NCBI GenBank assembly: GCA_001414345.1
Contig: LLCB01000214.1
Span: 1 to 64,000 of the forward strand
Length of the DNA stretch: 64,000 nt
Direction: 5' to 3'
DNA from: Hymenoscyphus infarciens
Taxonomy: Eukaryota; Ascomycota; Leotiomycetes; Helotiales; Helotiaceae
Positions within the stretch are counted from its first letter, which is position 1, and every line of letters begins with the position of its first letter. A program made the translations under genes and the position numbers. Positions 1 through 11,700 of this stretch are shown piece after piece. Under the pieces are notes generated by a model, which saw only the letters and a program-made list of their open reading frames with translations, did no database searches and was not told the DNA's origin.

Positions 1-300
1 CTCGCCCCCTCTCCCCCTCTCCCCCTCTCCTCTCCCTTCTATACTTTTATATATGTATAATATACTAAAGAAGGAAAGAGTAGCGAGAGAGAGAGACTAA
101 GAAGTATTAAAATGCTCTCTTACCTCTTTTTTAATCAAGGGAGCAGAAAATAATTTCAAGTCCTACTTTTGCGATTTGCGATTTGCGATTCCGACTTTTT
201 GGTGTATTCAGGACGCCCTACCTGCTGAAATTATATAGCTGGTGGGGGTAAAACTGTTTTGACGTAAGTGGTCTCTCAACGATCCACTGGAAAATCGCAC
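1..300. other. Pyrimidine-rich and low-complexity upstream stretch
   Basis: The first 40 bases are a CT-rich run. A GA-rich tract lies near 75-100, and a 7-bp unit (gcgattt) repeats about three times at 171-190. No reading frame or promoter could be recognised. It lies where the missing N-terminal part of the following NACHT relic would be, so an insertion or a truncation there is possible. Confidence 0.5.
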
Positions 301-302
301 GC

Positions 303-3060
303 CGACAACTACGTACTCCCTGCAGAGCGGCAATAATTCGACATCTACGGAAGTTGACAGATTTCAAAAACACTGGTCTTTGCTTCATATACTGTAGTCA
401 TCAAACCCAGAAAGAGCAAAACCTTTTGGGCATTCTCTTATCGTTATTACGGCAAATCGCGAAGAACCTTTCCCCGGTGTGTATTATTCACATGACTTGG
501 ATTCTAGCTGAGCTAACAGAAGCCGTGCAAAAGATACCCCGATGTATTCGCCAGAAATACTTAGACTGCAAAGCCAATGAAGAGTCGCTTGACTTGGAGA
601 ACGCTGTTATCTTGCTGAAGTCATCCATGTCGACGTTGAGCAGGACCTTCATTGTCATAGATGAACTGGATGAGTGTGAGCAGAGCATCCGAGGTGATTT
701 TATGGATAAGCTCCGTGGCCTTTCGACATGCATGAATGTTTTAGTCACTTCAAGAGATCTGCCTGATATCAGGGATACATTTCAAGACTCACCGGAAATC
801 TTCGTCTCGGCAACGGATGATGACATGCGACTGTATCTGCAAGATACTATCAAAGCTTCTAAAAACCTATCCCGCCTCACCGGAAGAAATCCGGAATTGT
901 CTCTGAGAATCATCGATACCATCTGTGAGAAAGCACATGGAATGTGAGTAGGCTTTCAATGTTTCAAAGATCATTTGCTGATAGAATAGGTTCCTATATG
1001 CGAAGCTGAACATTGGATCAGTGGTCAAGTCAATGAATCTCGCGAGAGTCAACAGAGCGCTCTGCAAAATGCCCGAAGATCTCGAAGCTACATATGACAT
1101 GGAAGTCGAAATGATACAAGCCGATACCGATTCTCAAGACATTGCTATGAAAGTGCTTGCTTGGATAATCTTTGCTACTGAAGGATGTCCTTTCACTTTA
1201 TCGGAGCTCCAGCATGCAGTGGCAATCCAAGAGTATACCGAATTCCAAGACGATGTCGAAGAAGAACCGTTCAGCAACTTTCTGTTTCCTGACCCTTTGT
1301 TCTTATTGGAATCTTGTCGAGGATTTCTAGTATTGAACGAAGATGATAATACGGTTATGTGGGCTCACTACACCGCTCGGGAATATTTCAACCAGGAGAA
1401 GAGAAAAGCAGTGTTATTTCCCGACGCAAATTTTGAGGCCACAAATGCATGTCTATCCTATCTGTCGCTTGACTTTTCTCCAAAGTTTTTCGGTGCGTTC
1501 TTAATAACGTTCCACTAAGATCTCTAAGAGAGAACTAAAAGAGACCCTGACTAACATGATTTCGACAATAGAAACCAAATTAATATTCATTCAGCACCTC
1601 GAATTATATCCACTATACCTCTTTGCAGTACAGGAATGGGGCAACTTTGCCTCGAAAACTTTAACACATCATCACCCTCGATGCGAGGAAATGGTCCTCC
1701 AATTTCTCGAGAATGAAGTTATAATGAGGCATGCAGCACGTTTCTGGCTCTTTCATCGCAGCTTAAGGAACCCCAACGAAATACCCGTTCAACAGCAACA
1801 AAACTGGCTTGACGGCTACTTTTCCAGGCAAAAAAGGCACAATGTTCCCAATAGTGGAGCTACAATCGCTTCAGCATTTGGGCTCACAAAAATTGTGTCG
1901 GCAATGGCAGTGAAAGGGTAAGTCTGAAGCATCTTTCCACCGAATAAAAGTAACCCTCGTTTTAGCACAGACTTGAATGTGGCCGACCAACGAGGCACCA
2001 CCCCTCTTGTTATGGCTCTAAATTACAAGCAGTCCGACATTGTTCAGCTTCTACTAGGTTACAATACTGATATAAATGAAGGCAATGGTGATGGAGACAC
2101 ACCATTAATGCATGCATCAAGTACGAATGACCCACACAGCCGTGTGCTCAAGATCATACTTCACCTGCCGGGCCTCGAATTAAATATAACCAACAATATG
2201 GGTTATTCGGCATTGCACAAGCGTACTTTAATATGACCTCTTTCAGAATGCTCCTCGAAAAAGGAGCGGAGCCAAATATCAAAGAAAATTATGGGAGAAC
2301 GCCTTTGATGTTCGTTGCCAAATACTCACAATCTCACGGGACTCCAGCAAACTTCAACGCAGAGTTTTTCACGAAATACAAAATCGATTCAAATGACATG
2401 GATGACCAAGGACGTACTGCTTTATCTTACGCTGCAGGCCCTGGGAACGCGGCATTACTGTAGACTTTGTTAGAACTTACAGACGAACCTTGTTTTCAAG
2501 ATAAGGCGGGCTTGAATGCTCTCATGTATGCAATATTAAGCCACGCACACAACTCCCATAAGGTTGTAAAATACTACTCCAGAATACGATCGTTGATTCT
2601 AACACGACAGACAATGAAGGGCGAAATCTTTTGACGATGGCAGCACAGAGCGAGAAGCCTGCAAAGAAAATTGAACTTCTCCTTCCTGTATTAAAGACCT
2701 GAGTCGACCAAACCACAGCGGCCAAGCAGCTATCGCATACTTGGCGGGTCATCAAGCAGAAGACTCAGTTTTGGCACTGGATCTCCTCCTCAATCAGGAG
2801 TATATTGAGTTTGATACTCCGGATGAAAGTGGACGAACCCCTTGATCATGGGCTGTATCAAATGCACGGATTCCTGATTGAGAACTTACAGATTCCGAAA
2901 CCCAGACACAGACTGTCAAGCTTTTCATTGATAGAGGTGCAAACTTGGATACCGGAAGCTCTCTCAAATCGCTGAAAAACTGAAAGTCAGAAGGAAGGAA
3001 GGAAGGGGACGAATAAGAGCAAATGAACAAATAAATATAGTCAAACACACTGAACGAGAA
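303..3060 (+). pseudogene. NACHT-ankyrin (STAND/NLR-like) pseudogene
   Basis: This is a relic of a fungal NOD-like receptor, a family tied to non-self recognition and heterokaryon incompatibility. From about 324 the frame reads as the segment just after a Walker A loop, but no GKT/GKS is present, so the 5' end is lost. A Walker B motif (FIVIDELDEC, about 648-680) is clear. Introns fit well at 944-989, 1493-1571 and 1918-1965 and keep frame. They join the NACHT helical region (PEDLEATYDMEVE) to ankyrin repeats from about 1966. A one-base frameshift near 2215-2222 breaks an ankyrin repeat, and a stop at 2461-2463 plus later stops interrupt further degenerate repeats to about 3000. Weak RIP or neutral decay could explain the stops. 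I expect no intact receptor. Family assignment is firm; the exact limits are not. Confidence 0.8.
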
Positions 3061-3232
3061 TTTTGCAAGACGCAAATTCTTATTTCATAAAGTCATAATG
3101 CAAGTGCTCGATTGAAGCACCTGTATGCACCAATTCCCGACTCCATCGCTTGACACCGAAACCCTATCTAAATACAAGAGCCTCGAAATATTGCTGACAG
3201 AAGAAAACATTCAGATTCCAGCAGACAATATC

Positions 3233-4153
3233 TCAAGCCTCGATGAGGTTGGGAATGGCGGGGCCAACACCTCTCAACAACACTATGCTATTTCCACTTG
3301 CCAAAGCGTCTCCAAGCTTCTCGCTGAACTCAAGCAACCTCCCACCTTCGACATAGAAAACTCTCAACTTCGAAGCTTCATCCAATCCTTGATTGTTGGT
3401 GTTTTCGACTTGTAAACTCTTGGCTGCCGCGTCCAATACTCGTCCAACAACCCACTCCTTGGGATAGAAGAATTCACCCTTGGGTAACTTTGATTTGGTT
3501 GTAGCAGCTTCGGCTTCGACATAAAGGTAAATTCGCTTCTCGGATGGAATTTTCAGATCGCCTTTCGCGGTTTTCTTGAGGGCGTTGACGGCCAACAACC
3601 TTTCCGAGGCCGACGAAGGCTTGGGCTTGGGCAGTACTCGGTCGGACATGGCTGCTTTCTGCGATGTTCCCCAAGCCTTGAGTTTCCCCAACACCATCTT
3701 TGCATAGTCCGGTTGGCCCGATCTAGCCGCCCTCCCCCCAATTGGAACTAACTTGTCGCAGTTGTGGTCTTCGAGGAGGCGATGTGTCATGCAGTAGTCT
3801 CGATTGCATATGTCGCAATGAACCGCTGTTGATAAACTCGATCCAATTACGTTTTTGCAGGCCGGAGAGGCGCATGGTTTCTGAACTTCGGGCTTGAATT
3901 TCCCTGCCCCAAGTGATGGCTTCGCAATATTCTGTTCGCGCTTCCTCCTAGCCCATTCCCCAGCCTTCGTACATTTGTGTCCATCTTCTAGTCGGTGGGC
4001 TCCGCAAAACACAAGTCGGCATGATTCGCAGGTGGAGGGAAGGAAATCGAGTTGGTTACAGTACTTGTATTGGCAGTGAGCGCCTGTTAATGTCGCATCC
4101 TTCTCCCCTTCCGCCGTCGCAAGATTTGAGGGTTTGGATGATTCCGTGGTCAT
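3233..4153 (-). CDS. CUZ1: AN1-type zinc finger / ubiquitin-like protein, CUZ1 homologue
   Basis: A single-exon 306-aa protein. Two AN1 zinc fingers are visible, residues 27-61 and 94-132, each with the full Cys/His set ending in an HxxxxHxC-type pattern. The last 100 residues (about 205-300) look like a ubiquitin-like fold, including the stretch IYLYVEAE and a PKEWVVGRVLD helix. This two-AN1-plus-UBL order is that of yeast Cuz1 and human ZFAND1, which link Cdc48/p97 to the proteasome and protect against arsenite and misfolded protein stress. The start is the first ATG, with a TATA-like element about 100 bp upstream. Its 3' end faces the decayed NACHT-ankyrin gene. Length and domain order match the family; function is inferred from homology. 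Confidence 0.88.
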   Translation of the reverse strand: MTTESSKPSNLATAEGEKDATLTGAHCQYKYCNQLDFLPSTCESCRLVFCGAHRLEDGHKCTKAGEWARRKREQNIAKPSLGAGKFKPEVQKPCASPACKNVIGSSLSTAVHCDICNRDYCMTHRLLEDHNCDKLVPIGGRAARSGQPDYAKMVLGKLKAWGTSQKAAMSDRVLPKPKPSSASERLLAVNALKKTAKGDLKIPSEKRIYLYVEAEAATTKSKLPKGEFFYPKEWVVGRVLDAAAKSLQVENTNNQGLDEASKLRVFYVEGGRLLEFSEKLGDALASGNSIVLLRGVGPAIPNLIEA

Positions 4154-4250
4154 TTTGGAGGAGTATAAGGTTATTGTGGACGAAAGTTATGTGGAGTTGT
4201 TAATAAGAGAACAGAACAGATGAACCACAGTGGTGAATAGGTAGAGCTGC

Positions 4251-4260
4251 TTATATATAT
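4251..4260 (-). promoter_or_regulatory. TATA-like element of the CUZ1 homologue
   Basis: An alternating TA run on the minus strand about 98 bp upstream of the ATG at 4153. Position and composition fit a TATA element. It is a short AT motif, so chance is possible. Confidence 0.4.
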
Positions 4261-5210
4261 GCCGGTGCTTTACGTAGGGTAAGCCGTGGGTGAAGTTGTT
4301 GATTACGAGGCTGAGGCGAGACTTCGAGAAGTATCCAGCCTTGGCCACCAGCTGAAGAAGCGGGCCGAGTCCGTGGCCACGGGCCGAAACGTCCCGCTCC
4401 TTTAACCGGGATCGATTATTTAGGCCACGACTTAGCCTACTCGGTCGGTTATTCTGGGCGTCACAGCGGGGTGGGGCATGCTTAGCTGGAAAACCACCTC
4501 TATACTAATTTAAAAACTAAAGCTATTCCTATTATCTATAAAAGCAGTTATCTCTACTATTATTAATAATCCGCTAATATATAACTTATATATATCTAAT
4601 TATATTATTTATTACTCTTTATAGAATCTTATTCTACTTCTCTATCTAAGCCTCTTAGATCTCTTTTCTATTCTTTAGAGAGACTTTTCTCTTTCTAAGC
4701 TACTTTCTAATATAATCCTAGTAAGCTTCTATAGAATTAAGATTAGAGAACTAGGTAGAATAAAGAAATTAGAGAATACTATAATATTTAAGAGTAGCTT
4801 TAGTACTCTAATAAACATATGAACTAGCGTTATCTATAGCTAAGTATATCTTCTTCTCTCTCTCTTTCTTCTTTATCTCCTTTATCTAAGAGATAACTTT
4901 AGACTTAAAGTAGCTCTTAGTAACCTAATACTAGTCTACTCTCTCTTTACTTCTATCTTCTCGCTTAAAACGTCTATTCTTTATAAAGACTTTATAACTC
5001 GCTCTTCTTCTAAAAAAGCTTTACCTTTTCGTAGTTTATTCTCTTTCTTTAGTAGCTTCTTATTCTCTAAACTACTATTCTAGAATCGGTTTCTATAAGA
5101 TATTTCGTTTTATAAAGTCCTTCTTTACTTCTACTACTTCGTCGTCTTCTTCGTAGTTGTAAATATAATAAGGCTCTTATTACTAATCTAGATATATAGC
5201 TCTAAAGAAC

Positions 5211-5580
5211 TATAATAGTACGCTATTTTAAAGTACTAGTATTCGTAGAACTACTAATATCTCTAGTATCTCGAGGCTAAGATTATAATTAACCTAATAC
5301 TTATATAATAGAAGATGCTAAAAGAATTAAGGTTCGGATATTATATATTTAGCTTTAAAGCCTTTTATTTAGTATTAGCTATATTAGAAAGAGCTCGGTT
5401 ATTATTATTATTAGAACTTAGTAATCTCTAATCTCTTATATATAGATATTTAAACTCGATATAGAAGAGAGATAGTTTTTCCTTTTCTTCTATATTAGAG
5501 CCTAGTATTTATATACGTTATTCAAGTAAACGCACTTCTATATACCTCTTTTATAGTTATATATATTTCGTACTATTATA
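5211..5580 (+). repeat. Solo LTR, gypsy-related, with AGAAC target duplication
   Basis: A 370-bp copy similar to the 495-bp gypsy LTRs at 7012 and 7968 but shorter and diverged. It starts TATAATAG, ends CTATTATA, and is flanked by AGAAC at 5206-5210 and 5581-5585. No internal retrotransposon sequence is attached, so it is a solo LTR left by LTR-LTR recombination or a related non-autonomous unit. Confidence 0.85.
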
Positions 5581-5765
5581 AGAACTAGCTATTTATAAAC
5601 CTCTTAATAGTAGTAGTCTTAACGTCTAGGTATATATACTCTTATATAGTATACTAGTATATATTAGAGCCTTCTAGCTTTAGACAAATCGTAGTAGTAT
5701 TTATAAAGATAACCTATAAGAGGTCTATTATAAGAAACGCTTCTACTACTTTTATATAATCCTTT

Positions 5766-6166
5766 TATAAGAGGTTATATACGTATAGAGTAGACTATAG
5801 AGTAGGCTATAGAGTAGGTTAGAAGTACGTAAGTTAAATCGGCATAGAGTAGATTAGGTAATCGCTAAATCACGTTTCTAAAGAGTCGAAGTATAAGTAT
5901 AAAAGACTTAGTAAATTTTGACTTTTAACTTAATTTCTAACTAAAAGATAGAAGAGGGCTATATATACTTCTAGAGTAAATACTAGAAGCTTCTATAGCT
6001 TATAAATTAAAGGGGTTGTTAGAAGGTTCTAGGGATTATATATTCGCTTAACTATAACTAAGAACGTAACTAAACCTTCTAGACAATACTAGAAAGAACT
6101 AGTATAGACTAAGGTTTAAACCTAAAGCCTATTAGTAAGTAAGGTAATTATTACCTAATACTAACA
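5766..6166 (-). repeat. Copia element 3' LTR
   Basis: A 401-bp direct repeat of 22310-22710. Read on the minus strand it begins TGTTAG and ends CTTATA; the TA end is consistent with a RIP-mutated CA. Its outer side carries the CCTTT target duplication. Confidence 0.85.
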
Positions 6167-6175
6167 CACTCTCTT

Positions 6176-7006
6176 AATAAGTACTTTACTTAATAATAGA
6201 GGAAATACTTACTTAACTTTAAAGTAGAAGTAAGTAAACAAAGTAGAAGTAAATATTAACTTAACTTTAAAGTATAAGTTAATAAACTAAGTAAGAGCTA
6301 AAAGTAGACTAATAACTAATCTTAATCTTAAAGAACGAATACCTCTTTAAAGAGAGTAATAAAAATAAATAAAAGTATCTCTTTAATAGAGAATACTAAA
6401 TATATAGCTTATATAAAGCTAAGTTCTTTTTTTATTAGAACTTATTCAAAGTCTTTAATTATAGACTAACTTTTAAGCTTTATATTATCTTCTTTTAAAG
6501 TCTTTATTCTTATAAACTAACCTAGATATAGTAGGTATAGTAGAAGAAGAAGAAGAAGAAGAGTCTTTAGTAATAAAAGAGTTATTTATCTCTTCTTCTA
6601 TAGACTTAATTATATAGTTCTTATAAGGATTATTAGAACTAATAGCTTCATTATAAGTTTTAGGTTCTAAAATAAAACCTATAGAAGGCTTCTTAATAAT
6701 AGTAGCCTTATTATCTTCTTTTATAAGGTTTTCACTCTCTATTTTAGAGATTAAAATAGTAGAAGTTTTAGATTTTAAAGGCTTTTTAGAAAGCTCTTTA
6801 TTAGTAGTCTCTAAGAGAGTAGACTTAAAGTCTTCTTTATATTTTAGTTTATTTTTAGACTCTTTAGTAGAGTCTAGTTTCTTACTTCTAGTCTTAGATA
6901 AGTAGTTAGAGCTATTAGCTTTATAAACTACATTTTTAAGCTTACTATAATCTATAGTAAGGTTAGATAGACAATAGATATTATCTAGCTAAAGAGCTTT
7001 AATCTT
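6176..7006 (-). pseudogene. Copia pol remnant: post-protease linker and start of RT
   Basis: On the minus strand from 7006 the frame continues the protease reading broken at 20368 (DNIYCLSN follows the protease fold). A low-complexity Ser/Lys-rich linker comes next, then KTYNEAISS and SRLVYKNK, which resemble the P.TYEEA and RWVYKIK motifs that open copia-type reverse transcriptases (RVT_2). In-frame TAG/TAA codons occur. The integrase core and RT active site are not present, so this looks like an old internal deletion joining the linker to a short RT stub. Confidence 0.6.
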
Positions 7007-7011
7007 AATAT

Positions 7012-7506
7012 TATAATAATACGCTATCCTAGATTATTATATAATAGCTAGATTATTATATAATAGTACTATTCTGAATTATCGGTATTCGTGAAACTGC
7101 TAATACCTCTAAGTAGTACTAATACTCTTAATACCTCTAGAGCCGAGATTATAAATAACCGATACTTATATAAGCGAAGTACTAAAGGTATTAATATCTA
7201 ATATTTATATATAAAAGAGATTAAGGTTTAGATATTATATATTTAGCTTTCTAAAAGATCAGAGGTTATATATTTAGCTTTTTAGCTCTTATTATTTAAT
7301 ATTAGCTATATTAGACAGGGCTTAGTTATTATTATTATTAGAACTTAAAAGCTTCTAAACTCTTATATATAAACGTTTATATTTAGTATAGAAGAGAGAT
7401 AGTTATTATTTTCTTCTATATTAGTACCTAGTATCTATATATGTTATTCTACTATATATACTCCTATATGCCTCTATTATAGTTATATATATTTCATATT
7501 ATTATA
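7012..7506 (+). repeat. 5' LTR of gypsy element A
   Basis: A 495-bp LTR, near-identical in layout to those at 7968, 15570 and 19868. The left edge is next to AATAT, which is repeated after the right LTR. The leader after it (7507-7828) is closely similar to the leader of element B (8464 on). Confidence 0.88.
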
Positions 7507-7967
7507 TAAAAACAATAACTATTCTTCGCTAGTAATAGCTTTAATAATATCTCCTTTAAGCTTGTCGCTACTCTTTATTTAGAAGTTGATTTACCTTTAA
7601 TTTAAAATATTATAACGATATTCTTATATAGCTAGGTAATTAGAGACTACCTAGACAGCTAGTAATACTAGAGTTTAGTATCTATATAGATAGCTAGTAA
7701 AAATCGTGTTTTAGTATATATTAAGAGATTAGAATATACTAAGTATTCCTAAGAGTTCTAATAACTCTAGATTCGGTGAATAAGTCGACTTATAATAGTT
7801 ATCTAGATGGCTTCTAAATCTGACCTTACCCCCCCCCCCCCCTCTCTCTAAATTAACGAAGATATTAAACCTAGTTCTACTATAAGGCGTTGAACGCTCT
7901 TCTAGAGCTACCTCTCTTTCTAAAAGCCGCCTAAATAGCACCTATATACTAAGATCTAGAAGATCCT
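7507..7967 (+). other. Leader of gypsy element A with a 14-base poly-C run
   Basis: The sequence after the 5' LTR matches B's leader for about 320 bp. It then has a pure run of 14 C at 7829-7842, where B has only five. It ends at ATCCT (7963-7967), the left copy of the duplication made by element B. Confidence 0.75.
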
Positions 7968-8463
7968 TATAATAGCACGTTATCCTAGATTATTATATAA
8001 TAGCTAGATTATTATATAATAGTACTATTCTGAATTATTAGTATTCGTAAAACTACCGATACCTCTAAGTAGTGCTAATACCTCTAATACCTCTAAGGCT
8101 GAGATTATAAATAACTAATACTTATATAAGCGAAGTACTAAAGGTATTAATATCTAATATTTATATATAAAAGGGATTAAGGTTTAGATATTATATATTT
8201 AGCTTTCTAAAGAATTAGAGGTTATATATTTAACTTTTTAGCTCTTATTATTTAGTATTAGCTATATTAGATAGAGCTCGGTTATTATTATTATTAAAAC
8301 TTAGAAGCTTCTAACCTTCTTATATATAGACGTTTATATTTAATATAGTAGAGAGATAGTTATTATTTTCTTTTATATTAGTACCTAGTATCTATATACG
8401 TTATTCTACTATATATACTCTTATATACCTCTACTATAGTTATATATATTTCGTACTATTATA
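7968..8463 (+). repeat. 5' LTR of gypsy element B
   Basis: 496 bp, starting TATAATAG and ending CTATTATA. The ATCCT duplication lies just outside at 7963-7967. Confidence 0.88.
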
Positions 8464-10080
8464 TAAAAATAATAACTCTTCTTTACTAGTAATAGTCTTA
8501 ATAATATCTCTTTTTAAGCTTATTACTACTTCTTATTTAAAAGTTAATTTATACTTAATTTAAAATATTATAATAATATTCTTATATAGCTAGGTAATTA
8601 GAGACTACCTAGATAGCTAGTAATAGTAGAGTTTATTATCTATATAAATAGCTAGTAAAAATCGTATTTTAGTATACGTTAAGAGATTAGAATATACTAA
8701 GTATTTCTTAAGAGTTCTAATAACCTTAGATTTAGTAAATAAGTCGACTTATAATAGTTATCTAGAAGGCTTCTAAATCTAATCCTACTCCCCCTCTCTT
8801 CTAATTTAATATTTAATATATTAGAATTTAGAGCGACCCTTAGTCCCTTCTAAGCTCTACTTCTAAGTATAGAGTAACCTCTTAAGAAATAAAGTTAAGC
8901 TCTTACTAAAAGGTCTCTAACTTAGTACTATACCTCTAAGAATAGTAAGAAGCCTAAGAATAATAAAGGTAAAAGCCTAGTACTTAGAAGCTAGAGAGAT
9001 TAATAAGACTTCTCTAATATAAACGAGATATAAGATATAATCTAAGCTATAGAGGCTAAGGATTAAGAAAAAGAATAGAGAATTTTAGAGTAAGATAATT
9101 AGATTATTTAATTATTAGACCTAGTATAGTAAATTAGTTAATAACTACTAAATAATAACTAAAGTCTAAGTCCTATCTAACTTATATAAACACCTTCTTC
9201 TACCTCTTTAAACTATTATTATAGATAAGACTCTACCTCTAATATTCCTTTCTTAGAATAACCTACTCTATGCCTATAACCTAAAAGTATCTTAAAAGCC
9301 TTTTAATCTATTAAAAGTAAGATTATAGAAAAAATTAAACTTTTAGATAATAGTATTTTATTTATATATAAGTAATAGAGAATATTAATATATAATCGAC
9401 TTTATATAAACGTTAACTATTATTAGATACCTTTAACTTATAAAGCTCTTATTTAGAGAATAATAATAAAACTTGCTTAAAACTACTTAGAGCTCTAATA
9501 TAAGTCTAATATAAGTAAGATAGTATTTAAAAACTATAAAGAGATAATTAAGCTTCTTAATACCTACTATCTAATGAGTTATAAGAAGAAGAATACCTAG
9601 AATACTTTTTAGTCTCTTTAGATAAGATAGAAGAGTTATATAGAAGAAAGTTTTATAGAATTTAAAAGTTACTTTTTAAGTATAGTAATACTTAGAGAAG
9701 TATTTAAGTAAGATAAGTTCTACTATATATAAGATAAACTTATACCTTAGCTTTAAACTTAATTAGTTAATAGTAAGAGATACTAGAATACTAACTTTAA
9801 TAAGATAGTAAGAGACCTATTATTTATAAATAAGGAATAGTACTATAATACTAAGTTATATATAACTAGTATAATAAGTACTAAAAAACCTATTATAATA
9901 AGCTTGTTATACTAAAAGCCTAATACTAACTAAACCTTATCTAGTTCTTTAATAAAACCCTTACTACTCTTATATAGACTTTATACTACTTCTTAAAAAA
10001 CTTCTTAATCTCTTAAACCCTCTTCTACTAGTAAAAGATTAAAGACTTTATTTATAGACCGACTTCTTACTAGTATAAAG

Positions 10081-11700
10081 TACTATAATTATAGGAAACC
10101 TAGGTATATTAAGCCTAACTATTCTAATCTACTTAATATTAATAAGATAGAGAAGGACGATTAACTTAAGGAAGAATAACTACTTAAAGAGTACTCTAAC
10201 TCTAACCTAAGTTAGAAGGAAAATAAAAAGGTCTAGGTAAAAATACCTTTCTAGGCTTATATAAATATAATCTAGCTAAACTTAACCTTTCTAAGCTTAT
10301 AAGAGGAAAATAGTTCCTTATAAATACTACTCTTAGTATATAAGAATATAATATTAAAATATAAGCTTTAGTAGATATAGGAGTAAATAAGTACCTATTT
10401 CTAAATCAACCTCTAGCTCTACAATTATTAAAAATAATAGGTTTAAAGATCTAGAAACTACCTTATTTAGTATTTATTTATAAATATAATAATAGTACTA
10501 AAAGCTAGGTAACTTAGTTTATATAACTATATCTAAATATAGATAAATATTATATTTATAACTACTCTTTTATTATCCTAGACTTTAGATAATAAGACCT
10601 AATTATTAGTAATAAGTAGTTAAACTATTTTAAAGTTCTTCTTAACCTTTTAAAGAACTAGATTACTTAGCTAGCTAAATACCTCTTAACTCTCTACTAT
10701 AGTAAGGAAATTCTACTTTCTCTTTCTAGCTAGAACTAGAAACCTTTTTTAAATCACTAGTTAGATATAAACTAAAGAGAATACGCTATCTAGTAATAAG
10801 AAAGACATAAAAAGAGTAGACTTATATATATAGCTAAGTTATTACTTCTATCTATAATAATACCTTTTAAAATTTTAATATCTAACTTTAGTCTAAAGCC
10901 TCTATAAACTACTAGTATAGCCTTAAAAGGCTAGACCTTATATTCTTTTATTTATAAAATAAGTACTAATATAATATATTATAATATAAAATAGCTTAAT
11001 TTAGAATTTTATATAATAAGCCTCTATAAGCTAGATTAAGTTATTAATAAGAGATTAGCCTCTCTTTAAGACGACGATAAGATAAGAGCTCTAATATAGG
11101 CCTAACTTCTAAAGTATTACTTATTCTATAAAAACGTATTCTTAAAAGTAGCTTCTAATAAGCTTCCTTCTTACTATAAATATAATTATAAGATTACTTT
11201 AAATAAGCTACTTTCTAACTCCTTTTTACCTCTATATTAATAGTTAACTATAAAGCTTAAAGCTATAAAAGAGTATCTTATAAAGAACCTAGATAAGAGG
11301 TTTATTATTAATAGTAATAGCTCTTTCACCTCTCTTATACTCTTTATTAAAAAGGCTAATAATAATAAGTTATAGTTCTATATTAATTATAAGAAGCTAA
11401 ACACTCTAACCTAAAGCAATCTCTATCTAATCTCTTATATTAATAAGCTCTTTTCTAGGATAAGAATAGCTAAAATCTTTACTAAATTAGATATTAGATA
11501 AGCTTTCTATTATATCTAAATAGACTCTAACTTAGAAGAGATAACTATATTTAGAACTAGGTATAGTATATATAAATATAAGGTCCTCTCTTTTAAACTC
11601 TATAATAGCCTTACTATCTATTAACGTTATATAAATAACGTCTTAATCGATTATCTAAATAACTTTTATATTACTTACTTAGATAATATTTTAATTTATT
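10081..11700 (+). pseudogene. Gypsy B gag knuckle, protease and RT core (RIP-mutated)
   Basis: The knuckle at 10081-10122 has the spacing CX2CX4HX4C, but all four zinc ligands read as Tyr (TAC/TAT). This is exactly what TpG to TpA and CpA to TpA changes would make of Cys and His codons. The protease site at 10365 and the RT motifs at 11376, 11481 and 11676 share one frame. The RT box YLDN differs from the family YLDD by one G-to-A-type change. The gag knuckle is in a different frame from pol. Coding capacity is destroyed by multiple stops. Confidence 0.8.
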
